Under the pieces are notes generated by a model. The model was not told where the DNA came from. It saw only the letters and a program-made list of their open reading frames with translations, and did not search any database. Below, piece by piece: positions 9,267 through 17,563 of a stretch of 45,088 bases of DNA. The DNA is taken from the NCBI GenBank assembly GCA_003220535.1, contig QHSU01000095.1:1-45088 (forward strand). Direction: 5' to 3'. Within the stretch, counting starts at the first letter, position 1; each line of letters opens with the position of its first letter. A program made the position numbers and the translations under genes. The stretch is from Candidatus Rokuibacteriota bacterium (GTDB lineage: Bacteria; Methylomirabilota; Methylomirabilia; Rokubacteriales; CSP1-6).

Positions 9267-9296
9267 ATTCTACCCACGGCCGGCCGCCGTTGCCAA
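9267..9296 (-). promoter_or_regulatory. Sigma-70-type promoter for pmtA
   Basis: On minus: TTGGCA (9291-9296), 18 nt spacer, TAGAAT (9267-9272). Both boxes are one mismatch from consensus, in an otherwise GC-rich 114-nt intergenic region shared with the 3' end of mgtE. Confidence 0.55.
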
Positions 9297-9319
9297 GTGA
9301 CTTTTCGCCTGACATCCCT

Positions 9320-10666
9320 TCAGAGGAGAAACCTGATGAGCAGCGTCGCCAGCCCGAGAAACGAAAAGAATCCGAACACATCCGTGAACGTCGTGATGAT
9401 CACGCTCGACGCGATCGCCGGATCGACCCGGGAGGTCTTCAACGCGATCGGGATGAGAGTGCCTACGACGGCGGCAACGAGCATGTTGGCCATGAGGGCG
9501 ACGGCGAGGATCAGCGAGAGGAGCAGCAGTCCCTTCCAGATGTAGGCGATCACCGCGATCACGAGGCCGTTGGCCGCCCCGGTCGCGAGCCCGAGCCAGA
9601 GCTCCTTCCAGAGAACGCGCCGCAGCACGCTCGCCGTCATGTCGCCGAGCGCGATCCCCCGGACGACCACCGTCGCCGTCTGGGTCGTCGCGATGCCGCC
9701 CATCGAGGCGACGATCGGCATGAAGACCGCGAGCGTCGCTAGGGCCTGGATGGAAGACTCGAAGAGGCCGATGACCGACGCCGCCAGCACGGCGGTGCCC
9801 AGATTGATCAACCGCCAGAGGTTGCGCTTGACGAAGACCGCGCGCGGCGGGTCGAGCACGGTCTCGTCGCCGGCGACGCCGCCGAGGCGCTGGATGTCCT
9901 CGGTCGCCTCCTCGCGGATGACGTCGATCACGTCGTCCACGCCGATCGTGCCGAGCAGGCGGCGGTTGACGTCGACGACCGGTATCTGGATCAGGTTGTA
10001 GTGCTGGACCAGGCGCGCCACTTCTTCCTGGTCGGTGTCCACTCGCACGCTCTCGACCTCGTCGGTGCGGATCGCGCGGATCGGCGTCGCGGCGTCGGCG
10101 GCGAGGAGCCGGTGGAGGAGTACGACACCGACCAGATGGTCGTGGTCGTCGACGACGTAGAGGTAGAACGCGTCTTCGCCGGAGGCCGCCTTGCGGATGT
10201 GGTCGATCGCCTGGGCGACCGTCGCCTCCTCGCGCACGGCGACGAAGTCGGGCGACATGAGTCGGCCCGCCGTGCCCTCCGCGTGCTCGAGGAGCTCCTG
10301 GACCTCCTCGGACTTCTCCTCCTCCATGAGCTCGAGGATTTCGTCCGCCTGCTCCTTCGGCAGCTCCTCGACGACGTCCGCGACGTGCTCGGGCGGCATC
10401 CCATCGAGGACGCGCGAGACCTCGACTTCCGGAAGCGAGCCGACCAGCTCTCGCAAGGTCGGGTCGTCGAGCTCGGCGAGCACTTCGCCCGCGTGCTGCG
10501 GGGTGAGGAGGCGGAAGAGGCGGACCTGGTCGTCGCGAGGCAGCTCGCGGATCACGCGCGACACGTCGGCCGGGTGCGCGGCCTCCAGGAGGTCGGCGAG
10601 GCGCTCGTCCCGACCTTCGCCGAGAAGCTGCTTGATCGATTCGCTCAGCCGCTCCGTCTCTTCCAT
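9320..10666 (-). CDS. mgtE: MgtE magnesium transporter
   Basis: 448 residues with the complete MgtE layout: a helical N domain (about 1-130, repeats such as AEVLAELDDP and VVEELP), two CBS domains (about 131-255, LMSPDFVAVREEA and VDVNRRLLG), a plug helix, then five membrane segments from about 285. The conserved pore region reads MGGIATTQTATVVVRGIALG, slightly different from the common NAGTQ form but with the TQ kept. It is a homodimeric Mg2+ channel of the inner membrane, gated by Mg2+ binding to the cytosolic domains. No M-box riboswitch was seen upstream; only 81 nt separate it from apgM, and that gap holds a hairpin. Confidence 0.95.
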   Translation of the reverse strand: MEETERLSESIKQLLGEGRDERLADLLEAAHPADVSRVIRELPRDDQVRLFRLLTPQHAGEVLAELDDPTLRELVGSLPEVEVSRVLDGMPPEHVADVVEELPKEQADEILELMEEEKSEEVQELLEHAEGTAGRLMSPDFVAVREEATVAQAIDHIRKAASGEDAFYLYVVDDHDHLVGVVLLHRLLAADAATPIRAIRTDEVESVRVDTDQEEVARLVQHYNLIQIPVVDVNRRLLGTIGVDDVIDVIREEATEDIQRLGGVAGDETVLDPPRAVFVKRNLWRLINLGTAVLAASVIGLFESSIQALATLAVFMPIVASMGGIATTQTATVVVRGIALGDMTASVLRRVLWKELWLGLATGAANGLVIAVIAYIWKGLLLLSLILAVALMANMLVAAVVGTLIPIALKTSRVDPAIASSVIITTFTDVFGFFSFLGLATLLIRFLL

Positions 10667-10696
10667 CTCACTCCGGAGTATGACGCCGTGCCGACA

Positions 10697-10719
10697 CGGG
10701 GCAAGGGAATTTTGCCCCG
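10697..10719 (-). terminator. Hairpin downstream of apgM
   Basis: Perfect 8-bp stem CGGGGCAA/TTGCCCCG with a 7-nt loop between apgM and mgtE. On minus it ends the apgM transcript region, though no U-run follows. TTGCCC within it plus CATACT 16 nt later could also serve as an mgtE promoter. Confidence 0.5.
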
Positions 10720-10747
10720 CGCCGGCGCGGCGAGGGCTGGGTTTCGA

Positions 10748-11962
10748 TCAGGCGCCGAACTTGGTGAGGCGCTGGGCGTTGGCCATCACCAGGGGCATGA
10801 GGTGCTGGGCGGGGATCACGCCGAGGCTCCCGGCGGCGCAGGCGCGTTCGGTGAAGGCGGTCACGGCGTCGGCTCCGCAGTAGCGGCTCCAGACGAGGAG
10901 GGGCACCGGCTGCCAGCCGTGGGCGGCCAGGATCGACGGGGTCGCGTGATCGCCGGAGACGATCAGCACGTCGGGCTCGAGCGCGCGGATGTCGGGAATC
11001 GCGCGGTCGAGGCGCTCGAGCGCCTCGACCTTCGCGTCGAAGTCTCCGTCCTCGCCCGCTTTGTCCGTGTCCTTGTAGTGGACGAAGAAGAAATCGTGCG
11101 TGTCCCAGTGCTCGCGGAGCGTCGCGAGCTCGTCCGTGAAGGTGGTGCCGGTCTTGAGGACTTCCATCCCGACCACCTTTGCGAGACCGCGGTACATCGG
11201 GTAGGCCGCGATCGCCGCGCTCCGGAGCCCGAAGACCTCGGGGAAGCGCGGGAGCTTCGGCAGCTGGTCGAAGCCGCGCAGCAGCACCATGTTCGCGGGT
11301 GTCGCGTCGGCGAGCAGGCGTCGGGCCTCGGCGACGAAGCGGTTGACGAGCGCGGCGGTGGCCTTCGCGCGCGGGTTGAGTGCCTTCACGGGGAGCGGCG
11401 GCGTGCCGACCGCCTGCGGGTCGGTCTCGGAGAGCCCCGGCGCGAGCCGCGCTCCACCGCGTGCCTTGGCGCGGAGGACGAGCACGAAGCGGTGCTCTTT
11501 GACGGGCTCCACGAACATCTCGACGCCGGGCAGACGGATCCGCCGCAGGCGGTCGGTCAGACGCACGCACAGCTCGGTCGCGATCCGGCCGGCGCGTCGG
11601 TCGGTGATCCGGCCCTTGTCGTCGACCGTGCAGAAGTTCCCTCGCGCGGCGATGTCCCCCGCGCGCAGGTCGAACTCGATCCCGAGGCCCTCGAGGACCC
11701 CACGTCCGACCTGGTAGTGGATCGGATCGTAGCCGAACAACCCGAGGTGGCCCGGACCGCTGCCCGGTGTGATGCCCGGCGCGACGTGGCGGATGAGGCC
11801 GCACGCGGCCTCGGTCGCGAGCTGTGACAGGTTCGGCAGGCGGGCCGTCTCGAGCTCCGAGCGGCCCGTCTCGGGGCGCGGGAGCCCCCCGAGCCCGTCG
11901 AGCGAGACCAGGACGATCTTCGTCGTGTTCGAGACGACGAGTGGCGCGATCAGATCGAGCAT
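10748..11962 (-). CDS. apgM: 2,3-bisphosphoglycerate-independent phosphoglycerate mutase, archaeal type
   Basis: 404 residues, the length of aPGAM rather than the about 510-residue bacterial GpmI. Alkaline-phosphatase-superfamily metal ligands are visible in VLVSLDGLGG near the N-terminus and in VSGDHATPS near the C-terminus. The catalytic serine is in TPGSGPGHLGLFGYDP. VHYKDTDKAGEDGDF is the conserved aPGAM block. It interconverts 3- and 2-phosphoglycerate in glycolysis and gluconeogenesis in the cytoplasm. The FAH-family gene lies just 13 nt upstream on the same strand, so the two are probably co-transcribed. A phosphonate-type mutase is possible but the motifs fit aPGAM well. Confidence 0.88.
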   Translation of the reverse strand: MLDLIAPLVVSNTTKIVLVSLDGLGGLPRPETGRSELETARLPNLSQLATEAACGLIRHVAPGITPGSGPGHLGLFGYDPIHYQVGRGVLEGLGIEFDLRAGDIAARGNFCTVDDKGRITDRRAGRIATELCVRLTDRLRRIRLPGVEMFVEPVKEHRFVLVLRAKARGGARLAPGLSETDPQAVGTPPLPVKALNPRAKATAALVNRFVAEARRLLADATPANMVLLRGFDQLPKLPRFPEVFGLRSAAIAAYPMYRGLAKVVGMEVLKTGTTFTDELATLREHWDTHDFFFVHYKDTDKAGEDGDFDAKVEALERLDRAIPDIRALEPDVLIVSGDHATPSILAAHGWQPVPLLVWSRYCGADAVTAFTERACAAGSLGVIPAQHLMPLVMANAQRLTKFGA

Positions 11963-11975
11963 CGGCCTTCTCTCC

Positions 11976-12878
11976 TCATGCCTCCTTCACGGGGTTCTCG
12001 ATCTGTCCCAGGCCGGTGATCTCCAGCCGGCACGTGTCGCCCGGCTGCAGGAAGACCGGCGGCTTGCGCGCGAAGCCGACGCCCGGCGGCGTGCCCGTCG
12101 CGATGAGGTCGCCGGGCGAGAGGGTGATCAGGCCCGAGAGGTAGCTCACGAGATAACGGACGTCGAAGATGAACGTCTTGGTGTTGCCGCTCTGCATCTG
12201 CTTGCCGTTGACCCAGAGCCGGAGCTCGAGGACGTGCGGGTCGGGGATGTCGTTCCGGTCCGCGATGTAGGGGCCGACCGGCGCGAAGGTCTCCGGGATC
12301 TTGCCGGCCATCCACTGGCTCCCGATGAACTGGAAGTCGCGGGCGCTCACGTCGTTGATGATCGTGTAGCCCCAGACGTAGTCCAGCGCTCGGTCGCGCG
12401 GGACGAATCGCGCGGTGCGGCCGATGACGACGCCGAGCTCCACCTCCCAGTCCAGCTGCTGCGAGCCGCGGGGTCTCAGGATCGGCTCGCCCGGGTCGAG
12501 GATCGCGTTCGACCACTTCGCGAAGATCGGTGGCTCCTTGGGGATCGGCTGATTGGCCTCCTCCGCGTGGTCGCGATAGTTGAGCCCGATGCAGATGAAC
12601 TTGCCGGGATCGGTGATCGGGGCGTGCAGGCGCGCGGAGGCCGAGGGCACCGTGACCCATTCCTTGATTCCGGCGACCGTCTCGTCGGCCAGGGGCCCGC
12701 CCTCGAGGAACGCGCGGGTGCTGCTCGGGACGAGCGCCGCGGCGATCTCTCCGGCGCGGGCCACGCCGCGCCGCGTCAGAGTGGCGGCGACGCTCGCCTG
12801 AAGGTCGGCGATGCGGTCGCCCTGGAGGATACCGAGCCGCGGGGTCTGGCCGTTCGTGGAGAAGCGCACGAGCTTCAT
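11976..12878 (-). CDS. Fumarylacetoacetate hydrolase (FAH) family protein
   Basis: 300 residues starting at MKLVRFS, with AGGAGG upstream; the in-frame extension to 12914 is not supported. A short N-terminal domain (LGILQGDRIADL) is followed by the FAH fold from about residue 90 (FICIGLNYRDHAEEAN). The metal-binding Glu-x-Glu is in LDWEVELGVVIG and the Asp in NDVSARDFQ. SGNTKTFIFDV and GDLIATGTPPGVG complete the family signature. Members hydrolyse or decarboxylate acylpyruvates and related oxo acids with Mg2+. The exact substrate cannot be told from sequence. The 5' region holds a consensus TATAAT box. Confidence 0.88.
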   Translation of the reverse strand: MKLVRFSTNGQTPRLGILQGDRIADLQASVAATLTRRGVARAGEIAAALVPSSTRAFLEGGPLADETVAGIKEWVTVPSASARLHAPITDPGKFICIGLNYRDHAEEANQPIPKEPPIFAKWSNAILDPGEPILRPRGSQQLDWEVELGVVIGRTARFVPRDRALDYVWGYTIINDVSARDFQFIGSQWMAGKIPETFAPVGPYIADRNDIPDPHVLELRLWVNGKQMQSGNTKTFIFDVRYLVSYLSGLITLSPGDLIATGTPPGVGFARKPPVFLQPGDTCRLEITGLGQIENPVKEA

Positions 12879-12913
12879 AGGTGAAGGGCCTCCTGGGAGA
12901 GAATGTGCCGCCA

Positions 12914-12919
12914 ATTATA
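12914..12919 (-). promoter_or_regulatory. -10 box for the FAH gene
   Basis: A consensus TATAAT on minus, about 35 nt before the start codon. No good -35 was seen at 16-18 nt. It is back-to-back with a plus-strand promoter. Confidence 0.4.
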
Positions 12920-12931
12920 GCGGTTGTCGAG

Positions 12932-12960
12932 TTTACGCGCCGTGGGCCGTTTGCTATCAT
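12932..12960 (+). promoter_or_regulatory. Promoter for the small exported protein at 13047
   Basis: TTTACG (12932-12937), 17 nt, TATCAT (12955-12960). It would give an 80-nt leader before the ATG at 13047. Confidence 0.5.
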
Positions 12961-13046
12961 CGAAGCTCCAGGAATTGTTTCGGCTCTGGCCCCGTGGGGG
13001 GCGGACAATAGTCTCCCTGAGGTCTCGCTCGGGAGGAGGCTCTTCG

Positions 13047-13481
13047 ATGAAGACCGGGATCCGCATTCTCGCCGTCGTCGTGTCCCTCACGGTGCTCGCC
13101 ACTGGCCCGCTCGCGCCCCTGGCGTCCGCCCAGCAGCCTGCTCCTCCGTCACAACCCGCCCAGCAGCCGCCTGCGCCTCAGCCCGTGGCACCGCCGCAGG
13201 ACATGCCACAGCCGGAGTCGAGGGCGGGGGAGTCGGCGGCGTACAACGTCGGTGCGGGTATCGCGAACGTCTTCTACGTCCCCGGCAAAGGATTCCTCTG
13301 CTTCCTCGGCGGGGTCACCGGGATCTTCATCCTGGCCGTCAGTCTCGGCTCGGCGCCCAAGACCGCCGCCTACTTCGCCAGAGAAGGGTGCGGCGGCAAG
13401 TGGATCCTGACCGGCGACGACCTCCGACCCGATGCCGACGTGAGGGCGTTCGAGTGGGAGAAGGACGCTAACCGGTACTAG
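13047..13481 (+). CDS. Small exported/membrane protein with Pro-rich linker
   Basis: 144 residues from the ATG preceded by GGGAGGAGG. A Sec signal peptide (RILAVVVSLTVLATG, cleavage near ASAQQ) is followed by a Pro/Gln-rich linker (about 35-65). Then comes a short domain with one hydrophobic segment (GFLCFLGGVTGIFILAVSLG) and a conserved-looking ending (CGGKWILTGDDLRPD). It is probably anchored in the inner membrane with the rest in the periplasm. Function unknown. Confidence 0.65.
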   Translation: MKTGIRILAVVVSLTVLATGPLAPLASAQQPAPPSQPAQQPPAPQPVAPPQDMPQPESRAGESAAYNVGAGIANVFYVPGKGFLCFLGGVTGIFILAVSLGSAPKTAAYFAREGCGGKWILTGDDLRPDADVRAFEWEKDANRY

Positions 13482-13584
13482 GTCCTCGGTTTCCCGTCCG
13501 CTCGCCATCCTCCTGTTCGCCGCGCTCCTGGCCGCGTTCGCCGCCGGCATCTGGGGCACGGTTCTCCGTCCCGCGGCCTACGAG

Positions 13585-13803
13585 GTGCGCGGGACGATCG
13601 CCGCCCGACCCGCGCCTCATATGATTCTCGTTCGCCACGAGCCCGTGACGGCGCTCGGCATGGGCGCCATGGAGCTGATGGCGGTTTCCGCGTCGCCGGC
13701 GCTTCTCGATCCGGTTGCGCCCAAGCCCGGCGACCGGGTCAAGCTCGCGGTGCGACGAGAGGACGATCAGCTCGTCCTCATCCGGATCGAGAAGCTCCCC
13801 TGA
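13585..13803 (+). CDS. CusF/copper-binding-like small periplasmic protein, start unclear
   Basis: The listed GTG start gives 72 residues (MRGTIAARPAPHMILVRHEP). The pattern VRGTIA, HEPVTALGMGAM and KPGDRVKLAVRR resembles the small beta-barrel CusF/YHS-like domain that binds Cu or Ag through His/Met. The same frame is open back to 13444 and, before the GTG, encodes a hydrophobic signal-like stretch (LAILLFAALLAAFAAGIWG). That frame has no ATG, GTG or TTG in front of the stretch. The real protein probably includes this signal and begins at a non-standard codon or through coupling to the upstream gene. The tail converges on the cytochrome c gene with only 1 nt between stops. Confidence 0.5.
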   Translation: MRGTIAARPAPHMILVRHEPVTALGMGAMELMAVSASPALLDPVAPKPGDRVKLAVRREDDQLVLIRIEKLP

Positions 13804-13804
13804 G

Positions 13805-14185
13805 TCAGCGCGGGCCGGCGAGTCCGCGCACGTAGCGGATGAGTTCCTCGATCTCGGCGTCGCTGAGCGTCGAGCCGAAGGCCGGCATCCCGGGCCTCCC
13901 GATGGGGGCCCCGCCGTGCTTGATGATGTCGAAGAGGTACTGGTCGGAGCGCTGACCGATGGTCGTGCCGTCGGCGAGGTTGCCGGGACGGATCAGGAAG
14001 AGCGCGGCGCGCCACGAGCCCCGCCCGTCGACGCCGTGACAGGTCGAGCACAGACCGAGATAGAGGCGCTCGGCACGCGACGCGCCCGGAGACGCCCGCG
14101 GAGTGTCGAGAAGCCACGCGAGCCCTCCGGCGAAAACGCCGATCGCTGTGAGGACGATGAGGAGCGCCAGGAGCGGTCGGCGCAT
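13805..14185 (-). CDS. Monohaem cytochrome c, class I-like
   Basis: 126 residues from MRRPLLALL (an ATG four codons upstream is also possible). The N-terminal hydrophobic helix is a signal anchor. The haem site CSTCH (CxxCH) is at about residue 45 and the distal Met is probably in GRPGMPAFG. The chain ends with a helix DAEIEELIRYVRGL, the usual cytochrome c C-terminal helix. It is an electron carrier in the periplasm, membrane-tethered if the signal is not cleaved. No oxidase or dehydrogenase partner is adjacent. Confidence 0.88.
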   Translation of the reverse strand: MRRPLLALLIVLTAIGVFAGGLAWLLDTPRASPGASRAERLYLGLCSTCHGVDGRGSWRAALFLIRPGNLADGTTIGQRSDQYLFDIIKHGGAPIGRPGMPAFGSTLSDAEIEELIRYVRGLAGPR

Positions 14186-14245
14186 GGCGGCGAGCATAGC
14201 ATCGGGATCCGGTGGTGCCCCGAGCCCACGGTGTCCCGAGCCCAC

Positions 14246-14273
14246 TTGACAACGGGCAGCAGAAAAGCATAAA
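14246..14273 (+). promoter_or_regulatory. Promoter of the first ABC import operon
   Basis: TTGACA (14246-14251), 16 nt, CATAAA (14268-14273). Consensus -35 and an A/T-rich region up to 14285, unusual for this GC-rich window. Leader of about 55 nt to the start codon. Confidence 0.55.
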
Positions 14274-14338
14274 GAAGCTAATTCTTTACGTGGTTTGCCG
14301 ACCAACGATAGACGCCAGGACGGCCCAAGGAGGCTATG

Positions 14339-15673
14339 ATGAGTAACCCGCAACCAGTCGGGACCGCGCCCTCAACCCTCAACCGGCGAAAATTCTTGGC
14401 GGCCGCTGGCGCCGGTGTGGCGGGCGGTTCGCTGCTGGCGATGCTCGACGCGCGCCAAGCCCCGGCCCAGATCCGGGGCACTACGCTGCGTATCCTCACC
14501 TGGAGCCACTTCATCCCAGCGTACGACGTCTGGTTCGACAAGTTCGCCGCCGAATGGGGCACGAAGAACGGCGTCAAGGTGCGCGTGGATCACATTCCGC
14601 ACCTGGAGATCCCGGCGCGGATGGCCGCCGAGTTCGCAGCGGGCGCGGGTCACGACATCATCCTCAACAACTCGACCATTCTCGCCAGGATCTACTACAA
14701 GAGCCTGCTCGACCTGACGGACGTCTACGATCAAATCGGTAAGAAGTACGGCGGCTGGATCCCCGCGGCGAAGTCACCGATCGAAGTGGAGGGCCGGATC
14801 TACGGGATCCCGCTCTACTACATCCTCCTGCCGATGCTCTGGCGGAAGGACCTCTTCGACCAGGCGGGCCTGAAGGCACCGGATACGTATGAGCTGGCCC
14901 GGGTGGCGGCCCGCACGCTCAAGGCCAAGGGCCACCCATGCGGCATCGCGTTCTCACACTGCAACGACGCGAACCTCAACTGGCGCTCGCTCCTGTTCAG
15001 CTTCGGCGGGGCCGAAACCGACCCCTCGGGCGAGCATCCGGCGATCGACTCCAAGGAGATGCGCGAGGCGTTGCGGTACGCCAAGGCGCTCTTCGACGAG
15101 GGCATGACGCCGGAGGTCTTCTCGTGGGACGACGCCTCTGACAACCGCTACCTCGCCTCCGGTGTGGCGTCGTGGATCCACGATGCGATCTCGGCCTACC
15201 GGACGACCGAAGAGACCAACCCCGACGTGTTCAAGAACACGTTCGTGGCGAATGAGCCCGCAGGGCCGGGCGGCAAGCGCGTGAGCGTCTCGGCGCCGAT
15301 CGTCTTCCTGGCCTGGAAGTTCTCGAAGAACCAGCAAGCCACCAAGGAGTTCTTCGTCCACCTGATGGACAACGACAAAGAAGGCATGGTCGCCTCGACC
15401 GGCTACAACATGCCCTTCCTCAACGACAACGCGAAGAAGCCCATGCCCGTGATCGGCGCGGACCCGAAGATGCAAGTCCTCCAGGACTTCCCGAAGATCG
15501 TGGCGTTCTTCGGCCACCCGGGCCCGTACACGACGCAGATCCAGGAAGTGGCGAACCTCTTCGTCCTGCCCGACATCTTCACGCGGGTCGCGCGCGGTAC
15601 TTCGGTCGACGATGCCGTGAAGTGGGGGGTCGGCGAGTACCAGCGCATCTTCGCGAAGCACAAGCGCGCATGA
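14339..15673 (+). CDS. ABC transporter substrate-binding protein, family 1 (sugar type), Tat signal
   Basis: 444 residues from the second of two tandem ATGs, chosen because AAGGAGG lies 6 nt upstream. A twin-arginine signal (NRRKFLAAAGAG) is followed by an extracellular solute-binding fold: LRILTWSHF, AAGAGHDIILNN, YGIPLYYILLPMLWRKDLFD, SGVASWIHDA. This is the MalE/UgpB family that delivers sugars, polyols or glycerol-phosphate derivatives to membrane permeases from the periplasm. The next gene overlaps it by 4 nt (ATGA), so the three genes form an operon. The Tat signal, instead of Sec, suggests the protein is exported folded. Ligand cannot be assigned. Confidence 0.9.
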   Translation: MSNPQPVGTAPSTLNRRKFLAAAGAGVAGGSLLAMLDARQAPAQIRGTTLRILTWSHFIPAYDVWFDKFAAEWGTKNGVKVRVDHIPHLEIPARMAAEFAAGAGHDIILNNSTILARIYYKSLLDLTDVYDQIGKKYGGWIPAAKSPIEVEGRIYGIPLYYILLPMLWRKDLFDQAGLKAPDTYELARVAARTLKAKGHPCGIAFSHCNDANLNWRSLLFSFGGAETDPSGEHPAIDSKEMREALRYAKALFDEGMTPEVFSWDDASDNRYLASGVASWIHDAISAYRTTEETNPDVFKNTFVANEPAGPGGKRVSVSAPIVFLAWKFSKNQQATKEFFVHLMDNDKEGMVASTGYNMPFLNDNAKKPMPVIGADPKMQVLQDFPKIVAFFGHPGPYTTQIQEVANLFVLPDIFTRVARGTSVDDAVKWGVGEYQRIFAKHKRA

Positions 15674-16659
15674 CCCAACCGTTGCTACACGGCGGCCCGG
15701 AGCCCACCACGGCCCGGGCCGCCGTGGTTTCTGCCATCCCGCGCGCCTCCGGGTGGCGGCGGTGGCGCGGCCATACCAGCCAGCGGCTGGCGTTCGGCTA
15801 TCTCCTGCTGGCCCCGGCCGCGCTCTACGTGATTCTGCTCGTCGGCGCCCCCTTCCTCTTCTCGCTCTACCTGGCGGTCAGCGACGCGAACGTGGGCGAG
15901 CCCGTCGCCAGGTTCATCGGGCTCGAGAACTTCCGGTCGGCGTTCGAGATGGACAGCTTCTGGGTCGCGCTGCGCAACAGCGTCATGTTCCTGGTGGTGG
16001 CCGCGATCTGCAAGAGCCTGCTGGGCACGTCGCTCGCCTTCCTGCTGCTCCAGGAGTTCAAGGGCAAGAAGCTCGTCCGCGCCCTCGTAGTCATTCCCTT
16101 CACGCTTCCGGTCCCGATCAGCGTGCTCGCCTGGAAATGGATGTACGACTCCCAGTTCAGCGTCATCAACTGGGTCCTGCTCCGACTCGGACTGATCGGC
16201 GTCTACGGGACGGAGTCGTGGCCGGTGTGGCTGGGTAATCCCAAGCTCGCGCTGATCGCCTGCGTCGGCGTGAACGTCTGGCGCACCTTTCCGTTCAGTG
16301 CGATCGTGCTCATGGCCGGGTTCACGTCGGTGCCGCTCGAGGTGCTGGACGCGGCGAAGGTGGACGGCTGCAACTTCTTCCAGAGATTTCGTCACGTGGT
16401 GGCCCCGATGATCTTCCCGATCCTCATGGTCGGGCTACTGTTCGACACGGTGTTCACCCTCTCGGACCTGAGCGTCGTGTATCTCCTCACCCAGGGCGGT
16501 CCGGGCGACGCGACTCAGATCCTGCCGGTGCTCGCCTACCAGATCGGCATCCAGGCCGGCAACCTGGGCCGGGGCTCGGCGATCGCGCTGTTCCTGGTGC
16601 CGCTCCTGGCGCCTGCCCTGTTCCTCTTCCTGCGGAATCTTAAGCGGCGGGAATGGTGA
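15670..16659 (+). CDS. ABC transporter permease, MalF/UgpA type
   Basis: 329 residues with about six membrane segments (YLLLAPAALYVILLVGAPFLF is the first). The cytoplasmic coupling (EAA) loop is VLDAAKVDGCNFFQRFRHVVAPM. The ending LFLFLRNLKRREW is typical for MalF-like subunits. The start ATG overlaps the stop of the binding protein. It pairs with the following permease to form the membrane channel. No ATPase follows, so it must borrow one, most plausibly the UgpC-like ATPase at 20923-22014. Confidence 0.93.
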   Translation: MTQPLLHGGPEPTTARAAVVSAIPRASGWRRWRGHTSQRLAFGYLLLAPAALYVILLVGAPFLFSLYLAVSDANVGEPVARFIGLENFRSAFEMDSFWVALRNSVMFLVVAAICKSLLGTSLAFLLLQEFKGKKLVRALVVIPFTLPVPISVLAWKWMYDSQFSVINWVLLRLGLIGVYGTESWPVWLGNPKLALIACVGVNVWRTFPFSAIVLMAGFTSVPLEVLDAAKVDGCNFFQRFRHVVAPMIFPILMVGLLFDTVFTLSDLSVVYLLTQGGPGDATQILPVLAYQIGIQAGNLGRGSAIALFLVPLLAPALFLFLRNLKRREW

Positions 16660-16663
16660 CACC

Positions 16664-17521
16664 GTGAACACGACGCAGACGCCACGCCAGAAGCAGATCC
16701 GGCGACACTTCCTGATCTATCTCGGCCTCGTCCCGTTCCTCGTGATCGCGGTGTCGCCGATCTTCTGGATGGTGATCACCGCATTCAAGCAGGACGCCGA
16801 TCTCTACCGGATGCAGAACATCCCGTTCTGGTTCAACCTGCCGCCCACGCTGAAGAACTTCAAGATCCTCTTCTATCAGACCAACTACGGGGCCTGGATC
16901 GTCAACACGATGAGCATCGCGACGTGGGTGGCGCTCATCACCCTCGTGACCGCGGTGCCGGCGGGCTACGCCCTGGCGCGGCTGCGGCTGCCGGGCTCCG
17001 GGAACACGGGAATCGCGATCTTCATGACGTACCTGGTCCCGCCGATCATCCTCTTCCTGCCGCTGTCGAGGGTGGTCGCCGAGCTGGGGCTTCAGGATTC
17101 GTGGTGGGCCCTCGTCGTCGCTTACCCGACCTTCACGATCCCGTTCTGCACCTGGCTCATGATGGGCTTCTTCAAGACGTTGCCGACGGAGATCGAAGAG
17201 GCGGCCCGCGTCGACGGGTGCGGTCAGCTGGGCGCGTTCCTGCGCGTGGTGCTGCCGGTGAGCCTGCCCGGTGTCCTGACCGCCGTGATTTTCGCCTTCA
17301 CGCTCTCGATGCAGGACTTCCTCTATGGGCTCGCCTTCGTCGCGCCGGGCGACCAGAAGCCGGTGCCCGTCGGGGTGCCGACCGAGCTGATCCGCGGCGA
17401 CGTGTACTACTGGGGCTCCCTGATGGGGGCGGCGCTGCTGGTAGGCCTGCCGGTCGCGATCCTCTACAATTTCTTCCTCGACCGGTTCATCCAGGGAATC
17501 ACGGGCGGGGTTCTGAAGTAG
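16664..17521 (+). CDS. ABC transporter permease, MalG/UgpE type
   Basis: 285 residues from a GTG 4 nt after the previous stop. Six membrane segments; the coupling loop is EIEEAARVDGCGQLGAFLRVVLP. Blocks such as YPTFTIPFCTWLMMGFFKT and VPVGVPTELIRGDVYYWG are nearly the same in the permease at 22073-22954, showing that the two are close paralogues. It is the last gene of the operon; no ATPase gene follows before the converging cupin gene. Confidence 0.93.
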   Translation: MNTTQTPRQKQIRRHFLIYLGLVPFLVIAVSPIFWMVITAFKQDADLYRMQNIPFWFNLPPTLKNFKILFYQTNYGAWIVNTMSIATWVALITLVTAVPAGYALARLRLPGSGNTGIAIFMTYLVPPIILFLPLSRVVAELGLQDSWWALVVAYPTFTIPFCTWLMMGFFKTLPTEIEEAARVDGCGQLGAFLRVVLPVSLPGVLTAVIFAFTLSMQDFLYGLAFVAPGDQKPVPVGVPTELIRGDVYYWGSLMGAALLVGLPVAILYNFFLDRFIQGITGGVLK

Positions 17522-17563
17522 CCCGTTGGATACGCAGGGGTCGGCGCAGCTCCCTTTCGGGGA

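Noticed and set aside
10001..11827. A 608-residue plus-strand open frame across mgtE and apgM
   Set aside because: It is antisense to two clearly recognisable genes and shows only Arg/Asp/Val/Leu-rich high-GC shadow composition.
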